A DNA stretch of 64,000 bases from Pseudomonadota bacterium (lineage in GTDB: Bacteria > Pseudomonadota > Alphaproteobacteria > Rhizobiales > Xanthobacteraceae): positions 1 through 64,000 of the forward strand of contig JAEWHP010000014.1 in assembly GCA_023387735.1 (NCBI GenBank), in the 5' to 3' direction. Shown one piece after another: positions 8,346 to 15,834 of the stretch (positions are counted from its first letter, which is position 1; each line of letters opens with the position of its first letter). The notes under the pieces were generated by a model. The model saw nothing but the letters and a program-made list of their open reading frames with translations, did not search any database and was not told where the DNA came from. A program made the translations under genes and the position numbers.

Positions 8346-8858
8346 TCAAGATGCCGCACCTTGCGGCTGCCCCTCGATGATGCTGGCGAGATCGCGCCGG
8401 AAGCCGAGCGCGATAAACAGCTTCGCCATGACGAACATCGGGCCCAGCAACAGGTGGGTCGGATTGTCGACCAGCGCCGGCTGCCGCCCTTCGAACACAC
8501 GATGCCCGATGATCTGCGATGCGACGCCGACGACGATCAGGATCGCCGTCAGCGACCACAGGCCGGCCGTCGTCGTATGCGCAGCGATCGCCGCAGCCGT
8601 CGAGAGCAGCAAGACAGCGGCGGCAAGGATACCGGCACCCAGCGCGAAGTCGAGCAGGAACCAGTAGACGAGCACCGGGATGACGGCGATAGCGGCCGCG
8701 CTGGTCTCTATCCCGAATACCCTGACGGGCCACAGGCTGAGCGGAAGGATCGCAGCCAGGAACAGGAACACGATGCCGAAGACATGCATCGCGCAGTTCC
8801 ATGGATCGCGATGATATTCGACGTAATCCGCAAGCTGCCGCCGAAAATATGAACTCAT
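8346..8858 (-). CDS. Mpo1-like (DUF962) membrane protein
   Basis: The product has 170 residues with four to five hydrophobic segments. The N-terminal YHRDPWNCAMHVFG (about 14-27) and later IGHRVFEGRQPAL match the conserved His-containing signatures of the Mpo1/YGL010w family. Yeast Mpo1 is an Fe(II)-dependent dioxygenase for alpha-oxidation of 2-hydroxy fatty acids; bacterial members are largely untested. It is first in the leftward group Mpo1-epimerase-ICMT. 2-Hydroxylated long-chain acids do occur in rhizobial lipids, which makes a lipid role reasonable but unproven. Confidence 0.8.
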   Translation of the reverse strand: MSSYFRRQLADYVEYHRDPWNCAMHVFGIVFLFLAAILPLSLWPVRVFGIETSAAAIAVIPVLVYWFLLDFALGAGILAAAVLLLSTAAAIAAHTTTAGLWSLTAILIVVGVASQIIGHRVFEGRQPALVDNPTHLLLGPMFVMAKLFIALGFRRDLASIIEGQPQGAAS

Positions 8859-9242
8859 GCGGTGCTCATCCCGTGCTGTCGAAAAACGCGGCTGGACGGG
8901 TCAACCAAAAACCCGGCGCCCCTGCTTCATTGCCCAACTCCGGTCGGAGAGACAAGGCTAGTTAAACTTCGGAATCACCACCAAGTCAAAGCGCTGGCCC
9001 GGTGGTTTTGCGGCCCTTCGGCGCGGCTCCGCATGTGCAGGCGAATCATGCGTTAATTCAGGCAACTAGCGTGGCCCATGGGCTTCGGGAACCGGCGAAT
9101 GTTCGACAATTTCCCCCAGGCACAGTCACGGTCTTGTGTGCATGCGCGCCCTCCCCCTTCGACCTCCAGTCGCCAGCGCGATTCTCGCCGATGAAAACCG
9201 GTCGCATCGCCGAGGTCGGAGATATAGTGCAGTTCGCGTGCC
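8859..9242. other. intergenic region, nothing recognised
   Basis: Between the 5' end of the Mpo1-like gene and the 3' end of the AraC gene there is about 380 bp. No open frame with a plausible start or domain was found on either strand, nor any strong terminator hairpin. The promoter of the leftward Mpo1 group must lie here. Confidence 0.4.
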
Positions 9243-10250
9243 TTACTCCGACACAATGTGCGCCTGCCGCCACGCCGCCGGTGGCGTGCCGACCGTTCTG
9301 CGAAATGCACGATTGAAGGCGGCCTCGGAATCATAGCCGACCGCTTCGGCCACGCGCGCGATCGGATCGCGTCCGGATGCAAGCAGTCCGGCCGCGAGCT
9401 GCATGCGCCAGCGCGTCAGATACTGCATCGGCGGCTGTCCGATCAAATGCGTAAAACGCTGCGCAAGCGTCGAGCGCGACAGTCCCACCGATCTCGCCAG
9501 CTCATCCAGCGTCCAGTCCGCGGAGGGATCGCCATGCAGAAGATTGAGAGCCTGTCCGACATGCCGGTCGCCGAGGCCGGCGAGCCAGCCGGTCTGTTCG
9601 GGACCGAGCGCGTCGATGTGGCATCGGATCGCCTCGACGAACAACAATTCGCCCAAGCGCGCGAGCACTTCCTCCCCGCCCGTCCGGCGTCCTTCGGTTT
9701 CCGCCCTCGCCGCGCCGATCAGGAAAGCAATTCCGGAATTCTCGCGATATGAACTTCGCCGCAGGTGCATCACCGCGGGCAGCGATTCCAGCAGCGGATT
9801 GAAAGGTCGGACGTCGCAGCCGAGAAACCCGCACAGGATGCGCGCGTCGGTGGGCCCGCTGTCGCCGACGCGGATCCTGTGCGGAAGCTGATCGTCCGTC
9901 GGACGACGGTAGTAGCTCAGGTCGGGGATAGCCTGCATGCCCGGCGCACTCGAAAGCACGTGGGCCGCGCCTTGCGGAAATGCGATGATGTCGCCGGCAT
10001 CGAGCCGCACCGAAGGCTCGTCGATCAGCCCGCCCCAGCAGCAGCCGTCGATGATGACGTGATATTCGATCACATGCTGCGCGCCCGGCAGCACGGCGGC
10101 AGCGCAGGCCGACGATGCCGGCGCCGCGGCCACCCAGGGTGCGCGGACGTCGAGATGGAAGAACATCGCACTGCTAAGTCGCACGGCGCGCAACACGTCG
10201 GAGAGAGCATCCGCCCCCATATTCGCAGCTCCAATCGGACGCTCGGTCAC
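9243..10250 (-). CDS. AraC-family transcriptional regulator with cupin sensor domain
   Basis: The product has 335 residues. The N-terminal half (about 15-180) has the cupin-like pattern of AraC regulators: a DVRAPW opening, HVIEYHVIIDG and LDAGDIIAFPQGAAHVL. The C-terminal 100 residues carry two helix-turn-helix units (LDELARSVGLSRSTLAQRF and VAEAVGYDSEAAFNRAFRR). GTG at 10250 has GGGA close upstream; ATG at 10220, with GGAG 8 bp before it, is an alternative start that removes ten residues. It is divergent from the methyltransferase at 10373 with 122 bp between, so the methyltransferase is its most likely target. Confidence 0.88.
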   Translation of the reverse strand: MTERPIGAANMGADALSDVLRAVRLSSAMFFHLDVRAPWVAAAPASSACAAAVLPGAQHVIEYHVIIDGCCWGGLIDEPSVRLDAGDIIAFPQGAAHVLSSAPGMQAIPDLSYYRRPTDDQLPHRIRVGDSGPTDARILCGFLGCDVRPFNPLLESLPAVMHLRRSSYRENSGIAFLIGAARAETEGRRTGGEEVLARLGELLFVEAIRCHIDALGPEQTGWLAGLGDRHVGQALNLLHGDPSADWTLDELARSVGLSRSTLAQRFTHLIGQPPMQYLTRWRMQLAAGLLASGRDPIARVAEAVGYDSEAAFNRAFRRTVGTPPAAWRQAHIVSE

Positions 10251-10372
10251 GCTTCCCGGACGAACGGCAAAAAGTTGAGAGAATTCAGACGTTCAGTCAA
10301 GCCGTCCGGCAGGCTGGTCATTTGTCGCACCCTGGTTCGGCCCTATGTCTCGCCGCGTCAAAGGAGACTGCA

Positions 10373-11446
10373 ATGGACAAGATGGTGAGTGAACTGAACG
10401 AACAGAAGCTGGAAAGTTTCGTCGCGCGGATGCTGGACGACCTCGGCGCCGCCATGATCGCACCGCTGGTGCGCATCGGTGACGAACTCGGGCTGTACAG
10501 CACGCTGGCGAAATCAGGACCGGCGACGCCGGAAGAACTGGCGCGGCGTACCGGAACGGTCGAGCGCATGGTGCGCGAATGGCTCAGCGCCCACGCCGCC
10601 GCCGGCTATCTGGACTATGACGCCGCGACCAAGCGCTTCGTCATGAATCCCGAACAGGCGATGGTGTTCGGCAATCCTGACAGCCCGGTCTACCTGCTGG
10701 GCTCGTTCGAGGTTTGCCAGGCTGTCATGGTGGACCAGCCCAAGGTGAGCAAGGCCTTCCGCAACGGCGGCGCCGCGGGCTATCACGAACGGTGCAACTG
10801 CCTGTTCAGCGGCATGTCGCGTTTCTTCGGCGTGAGCTACAAGGCCCACCTCGTGCAGGAATGGCTGCCCGCACTGGAAGGCGTGGTCGAGAAGCTGGAG
10901 CGAGGCGCCAAGATCGCCGATATCGGCTGCGGCCATGGCACCTCGACCATTCTCATGGCGAAAGCGTTCGAACGATCCAGATTTTTCGGGTCCGACAACC
11001 ACGCGGATTCGATCGCCTGCGCGCGTGACGCGGCGGAGTGCGAAGGCGTCGCAGCGAGGGTCGAATTTGCCGTCGCCACCGCCAAGAATTTCGCAGGCCG
11101 CGACTTCGACCTGATCTGCTGCTTCGACGCGCTGCACGACCTCGGCGATCCCGTCGGCGCGGCGCGCCGGGTCCTGGAAGCGATGGCGCCCGACGGCACG
11201 TTCATGGCCGTGGAGCCGCGTGCGGGCGACACGCTGGAAGACAACATGAATCCGGTCGGCCGGCTTTACTACGCCGGCTCCACCATGATCTGCACGCCGG
11301 TTTCTCTTGCCGAAGAGGTCGGACTTGCGCTCGGCGGCCAGGCCGGGCCGGCCCGGCTCGAGTCGGTCCTGCGTGAAGCCGGGTTTGGCCGTGTCCGGAT
11401 CGCGGCCGAGACGCCGTTCAATATCGTGCTCGAAGCGCGGCGATAA
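10373..11446 (+). CDS. SAM-dependent class I methyltransferase with winged-helix N-domain
   Basis: The product has 357 residues. The N-terminal part (about 20-95) reads as a winged helix of the O-methyltransferase/Rv2258c type (ELGLYSTLAKSGPATPEELA ... REWLSAHAAAGYL). The Rossmann methyltransferase domain follows with ADIGCGHGT (182-190), then the acidic loop GSDNH and CFDALHDLGDP. AAGGAG lies 6 bp before the ATG. No DNA-binding role is implied for the winged helix, which in this family dimerises. The substrate is unknown. The divergent AraC gene probably controls it. Confidence 0.82.
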   Translation: MDKMVSELNEQKLESFVARMLDDLGAAMIAPLVRIGDELGLYSTLAKSGPATPEELARRTGTVERMVREWLSAHAAAGYLDYDAATKRFVMNPEQAMVFGNPDSPVYLLGSFEVCQAVMVDQPKVSKAFRNGGAAGYHERCNCLFSGMSRFFGVSYKAHLVQEWLPALEGVVEKLERGAKIADIGCGHGTSTILMAKAFERSRFFGSDNHADSIACARDAAECEGVAARVEFAVATAKNFAGRDFDLICCFDALHDLGDPVGAARRVLEAMAPDGTFMAVEPRAGDTLEDNMNPVGRLYYAGSTMICTPVSLAEEVGLALGGQAGPARLESVLREAGFGRVRIAAETPFNIVLEARR

Positions 11447-11528
11447 ACCAAAGCCGTTACGTCAAGTCGTTTCATTATTTCATGAGCCACCGGCGGCACT
11501 TCCCGTCGGTGGCAAAGGTTTCTTCGCC

Positions 11529-11672
11529 ATGAACTCACAGGCAAAACAGATCGATCGCGAACACGGCAACGCCGGACAGATACTCGATCAATTGGTCGCC
11601 GCTTTCCTCACCGCGCTGGTCCGCGCCATACTGCATCGGCGCGGAAGGCATCGCACGAGGATGCAGACCTGA
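11529..11672 (+). CDS. possible 47-residue protein, uncertain
   Basis: A short frame begins MNSQAKQIDREHGNAGQILD and continues through a hydrophobic LVAAFLTALVRAIL helix to a basic C-terminus. It lies 82 bp after the methyltransferase on the same strand and could be co-transcribed. No good ribosome binding site is visible and no homologue is known to me, so this may be chance. Confidence 0.25.
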   Translation: MNSQAKQIDREHGNAGQILDQLVAAFLTALVRAILHRRGRHRTRMQT

Positions 11673-11678
11673 ATCTGG

Positions 11679-12125
11679 TCAGGCGCTCTTCGCGCGCTTC
11701 GGCGCGCGGACGGGCTGCGATGCGGCTCGCTTCGACATGTTCAACGCGATAGCGGCGCGAATAAGCGCCTTCAACGCCTTTTCATCGAGCCTGTCGCCCT
11801 CGTGTATATCGATGGCGCGCCTTGCGTTGCCTTCGAGGCTGGAATTGAAGAGGCCTGAGGGATCTTCCAGCGAAGCTCCTTTGGCGAAGGTCAGCTTCAC
11901 GACCGCCTTGTAGGTCTCGCCGGTGCAGATGATGCCGTCATGCTCCCACACCGGGACCCCTCGCCACTTCCACTCCTCGACCACATCGGGATCGGCCTGC
12001 CTGATCAGCGTCCGGACCCGCGCGAGCATCTCGCCGCGCCAGTCGCCGAGCTCCTTGATCCGCGCATCGATCATGCGAGAGGGAGAAGCGTCCTTTGCTT
12101 CCATCGAACCGCTCGTCTTCTTCAT
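11679..12125 (-). CDS. DUF1801 domain protein
   Basis: The product has 148 residues, cytoplasmic. The core PDVVEEWKWRGVPVWEHDGIIC then KAVVKLTFAKGASLEDP matches the DUF1801 (YdhG-like) fold found in many proteobacteria and often encoded beside AHSA1-domain proteins. The C-terminus is basic (KRAKSA). No enzymatic function is established for the family. The gene overlaps nothing and lies 40 bp downstream of the second DUF1801 gene on the same strand, so both may belong to the ArsR-led operon. Confidence 0.8.
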   Translation of the reverse strand: MKKTSGSMEAKDASPSRMIDARIKELGDWRGEMLARVRTLIRQADPDVVEEWKWRGVPVWEHDGIICTGETYKAVVKLTFAKGASLEDPSGLFNSSLEGNARRAIDIHEGDRLDEKALKALIRAAIALNMSKRAASQPVRAPKRAKSA

Positions 12126-12165
12126 GGCTTGGCCTTCTTCATGGTTCTTGTCGTCCGCCTGCCGC

Positions 12166-12636
12166 TCACAAGCGTTCGCCAGGCAATTGGCTGGCTTGCT
12201 TCACCCATGCAGCGAACTGAGTTTCGTCGAGTTGCTCGCCCTCGCGGATATCGAGGTAGCGCACCTCCGGATGTTTGGACTCGCCGGGAGGCACGGGTCG
12301 CAGCGATGTGCCACGGAAGAAAGTCACTTTGATGTACTTCGTGAAGCAGTGAAAGCTCAGGAACCAGCCTTCGCCTTCGATCCCATAGAAGGGTGAATTC
12401 CATTTCACTGCCTTGCTCACACCGGGGACGGTACGCACGATGAGCGCATCAAGTCGGCGTCCGACCTCGCTTTTCCAGTCCGGCATCGCCGCGATATAGG
12501 CCTGCACGGGCGCGTCGCCGTTACCCTTCGCGATCTGCGGATTGCCGCCCGACAGGAGGACCGGCTTTGTGGTGACCTTTCTGGCGGTGGTCTTCCTTGC
12601 GACCTTCGCAGACCTGCTGGATGCTTTGCCAGCCAT
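12166..12636 (-). CDS. DUF1801 domain protein with basic N-terminal tail
   Basis: The product has 156 residues. After a Lys/Ala/Thr-rich tail (MAGKASSRSAKVARKTT) it has the DUF1801 pattern VQAYIAAMPDWKSEVGRRLDAL, VSKAVKWNSPFYG and FHCFTKYIKVTFFRG. The frame stays open 110 codons further upstream, but that part overlaps the AHSA1 frame and has no family similarity, so ATG 12636 was chosen. It follows the interrupted AHSA1 gene by 5 bp. The order ArsR-AHSA1-DUF1801 recurs in proteobacteria, which supports a shared transcript. Confidence 0.8.
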   Translation of the reverse strand: MAGKASSRSAKVARKTTARKVTTKPVLLSGGNPQIAKGNGDAPVQAYIAAMPDWKSEVGRRLDALIVRTVPGVSKAVKWNSPFYGIEGEGWFLSFHCFTKYIKVTFFRGTSLRPVPPGESKHPEVRYLDIREGEQLDETQFAAWVKQASQLPGERL

Positions 12637-12641
12637 TGCGT

Positions 12642-13073
12642 TCACTCCGGCCGGACCAAAAGCTGATCCAGCTTCGCAAGGAACTGCTGCCAGCCGGCAT
12701 TGGCGCCACCGTAGGCCTGCTTCTGATCCGGACGGAAACCCGACTGCTCCATGCGCAAGTGGGTGCCCCTGCTGGTCGGCGTGAGCGTAAAGGTCACCAC
12801 GCTCTTCAGACTGAAGGCCGGGTCGTCGTTCGCAAAATTCCAGGTGTAGGACAGCGTTCTGGAGGGATCGACGGCAAGAACCTCGCAGTCCAGCACGCCG
12901 CCTCATTCGCCGCGAAGATTGAAGCTGTGACCGACCACCGGCTTGAAGTCGTTCTTCATCAGCCACTCCTCGATCAGATGCGGCTGCGTCAGCGCGCGCC
13001 AGAGTTTTTCCGGCGGAAACGCAAACTCCCGTTCGACGACGACGGAGCGCGTTTCAATCGATGTGTCGTTCAT
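12642..13073 (-). pseudogene. AHSA1/SRPBCC family gene interrupted by one in-frame TGA
   Basis: The frame from ATG 13073 to the stop at 12642 codes for a 143-codon AHSA1 (START-like) protein: SVVVERELAFPPEKLWRALT, then LIEEWLMKNDFKPVVGHSFN, then LDCEVLAVDPSRTLSYTWNF. Codon 57 (12903-12905) is TGA where the family has Trp (RGxWGG), a single TGG-to-TGA change. Everything else is in frame. Its ATG overlaps the ArsR stop (ATGA). Either the gene is recently inactivated, or a shorter C-terminal piece is made from GTG 12896, or the base is a sequencing error. AHSA1 proteins bind small hydrophobic ligands; the ligand is unknown. Confidence 0.8.
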
Positions 13074-13393
13074 TGGTCCATCCTCTTCAGCAGATCTTCG
13101 AGATCGTCGAACCGGTTCTGCCAGAAGCCGGCCATCTGGCGGGTCCAGTCGATCAGCGGGCTGAGCGCGCCGAGCTGCGCGCTGTAATGCGTCTGCCGGC
13201 CCTCATGGCGGTCGCGCACCAGGCCGGCCTGCTTCAGCACGCCCAGATGTTTCGAGACAGCCGGCTGCGAGATTCCGGCGCGCGCGGTCAGCGCTCCCAC
13301 CGTCTGCTCTCCCTCGCGGCACAGCCGCTCGAAGATCGCCCGGCGGGTCGGATCGGCAAGCGTTCTGAACAGCACGTCGTGGCCGGTTGGCAT
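13070..13393 (-). CDS. ArsR/SmtB-family winged-helix repressor
   Basis: The product has 107 residues. The winged helix runs LFRTLADPTRRAIFERL, then TVGALTARAGISQPAVSKHLGVL (recognition helix) and GLVRDRHEGRQTHYS (wing). Metal-binding cysteine pairs are absent (the single Cys is in ERLCREG), so this belongs to the non-metal ArsR branch usually paired with an AHSA1 protein. It begins 7 bp after the inverted repeat ATAACC-N4-GGTTAT, a likely auto-operator. The stop overlaps the next ATG by ATGA, implying translational coupling with the AHSA1 gene. Confidence 0.9.
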   Translation of the reverse strand: MPTGHDVLFRTLADPTRRAIFERLCREGEQTVGALTARAGISQPAVSKHLGVLKQAGLVRDRHEGRQTHYSAQLGALSPLIDWTRQMAGFWQNRFDDLEDLLKRMDQ

Positions 13394-13399
13394 TGATCT

Positions 13400-13432
13400 A
13401 TAACCCGCTGGTTATTGATTGACGTATAACCA
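13400..13432 (-). promoter_or_regulatory. probable ArsR operator: ATAACC-N4-GGTTAT plus a half site
   Basis: A perfect 6-4-6 inverted repeat covers 13400-13415, immediately upstream of the arsR-type ATG. A further ATAACCA half site lies at 13426-13432. The position and symmetry suit dimeric ArsR binding and autorepression. This is inferred from position and not from a known motif for this protein. Confidence 0.55.
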
Positions 13433-13479
13433 CGGAGATATGGATTGGTCAAGCCAAGAGGCACGACGCATCAGGCTGA

Positions 13480-14148
13480 CTAACCTCCAAGACTGAACGC
13501 CAGCCCAATGGCGCCGACCAGAATGAGGCTGACGGCCCAAACCGTTTCCAGATTGAACCAGCTCCGCGATACGAATTTCAGACCGAGATAGCGGTAGACC
13601 AGCCACGCGAGACATCCGCCGGCGGCGATCATCGCGGCGGCGTGGACGATGGCGACCAGCACCGCCGTGCCGAGGTTGGCATTGATGAGGCTGCCGGCCG
13701 CCGCATGCCCCCTGTCGAGGTCGGCTTCACCGCAGAGCCCGAGATAGATCGGCACCAGCATCAGCCCCGCGCCATGCGCGATGGCGACCGCAAACGACCA
13801 CAGCGCCAATTGCGTCGGCGGGATACGCGCCAGCGCCCGTGGATGGCTTCGGCTAACGAGCCGGTAGATGCCGAAGGCGATGACAAGAAGGCTGGCGCCC
13901 ATCTGGATCTGGCGCTGCCATTCAACCAAGGTGATCAGCAGCGCGAACGGAAGGATCACCAGCAGCATCGCCAGCAGATGGCCGATGGCCAGCGGCCCGA
14001 GCGCTGAGACCAGCGCCCGCGGACTGCGCTCCATCAATCCCGCCGAAACGGCGAGCGGCCACCCCATTCCCGGATTGGCGCCATGGTAGAGGCCGCTCGC
14101 GACGACCGCCAGCCAGAGCCAGGCTGGCGTCCAGTCAGTTGCACTCAA
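13480..14148 (-). CDS. polytopic membrane protein coupled to selenium-binding protein gene
   Basis: With a TTG start at 14148, placed 2 bp after the upstream stop, the product has 222 residues and about six transmembrane segments. Near the N-terminus is VASGLYHGANPGMGWPLA, and a second His occurs in FAVAIAHGAGLMLVP. The frame is open up to 14244, but that part lies inside the upstream gene and reads as basic non-family sequence, so TTG is preferred. I do not recognise the family. The paired His-Gly motifs in membrane helices are reminiscent of metal transporters such as HupE/NiCoT, and SBP56 enzymes need copper, so metal delivery is conceivable; that is speculation. Confidence 0.65.
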   Translation of the reverse strand: MSATDWTPAWLWLAVVASGLYHGANPGMGWPLAVSAGLMERSPRALVSALGPLAIGHLLAMLLVILPFALLITLVEWQRQIQMGASLLVIAFGIYRLVSRSHPRALARIPPTQLALWSFAVAIAHGAGLMLVPIYLGLCGEADLDRGHAAAGSLINANLGTAVLVAIVHAAAMIAAGGCLAWLVYRYLGLKFVSRSWFNLETVWAVSLILVGAIGLAFSLGG

Positions 14149-14150
14149 AT

Positions 14151-15551
14151 TCAGACCGACGGATAGCAGAATGAATCGGTCGAGCAGTCCCCGCCATCGA
14201 GCCGGATCTGATGCGCCCGGTACCCTTCGGGGAAGCTCACCCAATAGTCCTTGGCCAGTTCGAGGCCTCCGCCTGGTTTTGCGATCGCCATCACCTCGGC
14301 AGCGGGCATGCCATCGGGATAGAATTGATCGTCCCAGGTCGAATACAGCGAGTTGGTCCAGTACACCCGCTTGCAGTCGCGGCTGATCTCGACCATTTGC
14401 GGACCGCCTGCATAGGCCTTGCCGTTCGGATGCGGCGTCTTGCGTACGATGCCGCCGATATGAACGGACCCGGCAAGCTTCAGCTTCCTCGGATCAGAGA
14501 CATCGTATTGACGCATCTCGCCGGTGCCCCAGCAGGACACGTAGAGAAACTTGTCGTCCATCGACAGGTCGATGTCGGTGACCAGCGGCGGCACCGCGCC
14601 AAAGCCCTGCAGCAGCGGCGGCAGTTGCTCCTTCGGCGCGGGCTCGGGCGGGATCGTCGCAGTCTTCTCGATGTGGAATTTTCCGCCCTCGCGCCACCAG
14701 GTCCAGATCGAGCCTTCGAGGTTGGTGGTGTCGACCACGACGCCCACGAAGCCGTACTCGCGCACCGGATCGTGCGCGGGCCGCACTTCCAGCGCCATTT
14801 GATGGTTGGCGCCGAGATCGATGGTCTGGACGTTCTTGCGCGCGCGCAGGTCCCAGAAGTGAATCCGGTGGCCGTATTTGTTGGAGAGCAGATCCTCCGG
14901 CACGATCCCGTTCTCGAACTGCGGCGGCAATGCCCACTCGCTGCTCACCATGTAATCGCGCGGCAGGTTCCACCAGAAATCATAGTGCTTGGTCTGCGAA
15001 CCGCGATCGATCTCCCAGCGCCCGAGAACCTCGAACGTCTGACAGTCCATGATGAAGATGCCGGGCGGTCCATCGGTACCGTCCTTGCCGCCACCGCCGA
15101 GCGTCGAGACGTAGATGCCTTCCGGCCCGCAATGGATCGTGTGTGGCCGCGAGTAGCCGGTCTTTTTGAAGATCTCCTCGGGCTCGATGATCTTGTGAAT
15201 TTTCGCCTGCGTCGGATCGGGCTTGGTATCGATGATGTAGATCCGGGAGGACCGCATGCCGGGGATGATGAGATAGCGCCGCTCGAGAAACGCGTGGCCG
15301 GCGAGCGGTGACAGCGCCGAAGAACACGCGTTCCAGCCGAAATGGTGGAACTCGTCACCCTTGTTGGGCATGGTCACGGTGTGAACGACCTTGCTGTAGG
15401 TCGGCGAGCCCGGCTTGACGTCGATCACGGCGAGCGCGTCGGGCTTCGAGAAATCAGGACTGAGCAGCAAGGTGTAGGCAAAGTTCTCTGCCGGAGCCTC
15501 CATGGCAAGCTTCGGCGATGCGTGAAACGTCGGGTCGGGCCGGATCGTCAT
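14151..15551 (-). CDS. selenium-binding protein SBP56 family (probable methanethiol oxidase)
   Basis: The product has 466 residues, full length for the SBP56/MtoX family, which in bacteria oxidises methanethiol to formaldehyde, H2S and H2O2. Family hallmarks are visible: DEFHHFGWNACSS (about 66-78), SRPHTIHCGPEG (about 134-145), QTKHYDFWWNLPRDYMVSSEW, THE PLVTDIDLSMDDKFLYVSCWGTG blade and the C-terminal GDCSTDSF. The conserved His and Cys residues are potential metal ligands. No signal peptide is apparent here, unlike some MtoX proteins that are periplasmic. The membrane protein gene follows within 2 bp. Confidence 0.9.
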   Translation of the reverse strand: MTIRPDPTFHASPKLAMEAPAENFAYTLLLSPDFSKPDALAVIDVKPGSPTYSKVVHTVTMPNKGDEFHHFGWNACSSALSPLAGHAFLERRYLIIPGMRSSRIYIIDTKPDPTQAKIHKIIEPEEIFKKTGYSRPHTIHCGPEGIYVSTLGGGGKDGTDGPPGIFIMDCQTFEVLGRWEIDRGSQTKHYDFWWNLPRDYMVSSEWALPPQFENGIVPEDLLSNKYGHRIHFWDLRARKNVQTIDLGANHQMALEVRPAHDPVREYGFVGVVVDTTNLEGSIWTWWREGGKFHIEKTATIPPEPAPKEQLPPLLQGFGAVPPLVTDIDLSMDDKFLYVSCWGTGEMRQYDVSDPRKLKLAGSVHIGGIVRKTPHPNGKAYAGGPQMVEISRDCKRVYWTNSLYSTWDDQFYPDGMPAAEVMAIAKPGGGLELAKDYWVSFPEGYRAHQIRLDGGDCSTDSFCYPSV

Positions 15552-15744
15552 CGTACTGCCTCCCTGTTCGCGTGAAGATGCTTGAAGCAGCTCAGCGGCA
15601 GCAGCAGAAAGAGCTCATGTCGGCGCGTTGAAATTCCTGTTGCGGTTCCGCCAGCCGGGGTCGCCTGGTGTCACAATAGACCGGGAAATAAATCACCAAT
15701 ACGGCGCGCTGAACAGGATGATGCACGGGGGGCAAGCTCTCGCC

Positions 15745-15826
15745 GTCATTCCGGCGCGTGCGCGAAGCGTACGAACCCGGAATCTCGAGATTCCGGATTC
15801 GGCTCTTCGAGCCGCTCCGGAATGAC
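15745..15826. repeat. interspersed palindromic repeat, copy 2
   Basis: This is a diverged copy of the unit at 2837-2916, starting GTCATTCCGGCGCG and ending GCTCCGGAATGAC with the same CGGAATCTCGAGATTCCGG centre. It sits 9 bp beyond the stop of the TctC-type gene (read leftward) and could fold into the 3' end of its transcript. Confidence 0.8.
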
Positions 15827-15834
15827 GTTCCAAA

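Noticed and set aside
12903..12905. UGA as selenocysteine in the AHSA1 gene
   Set aside because: The family has Trp at this position, no selenium insertion element was recognised, and one base change explains it more simply.
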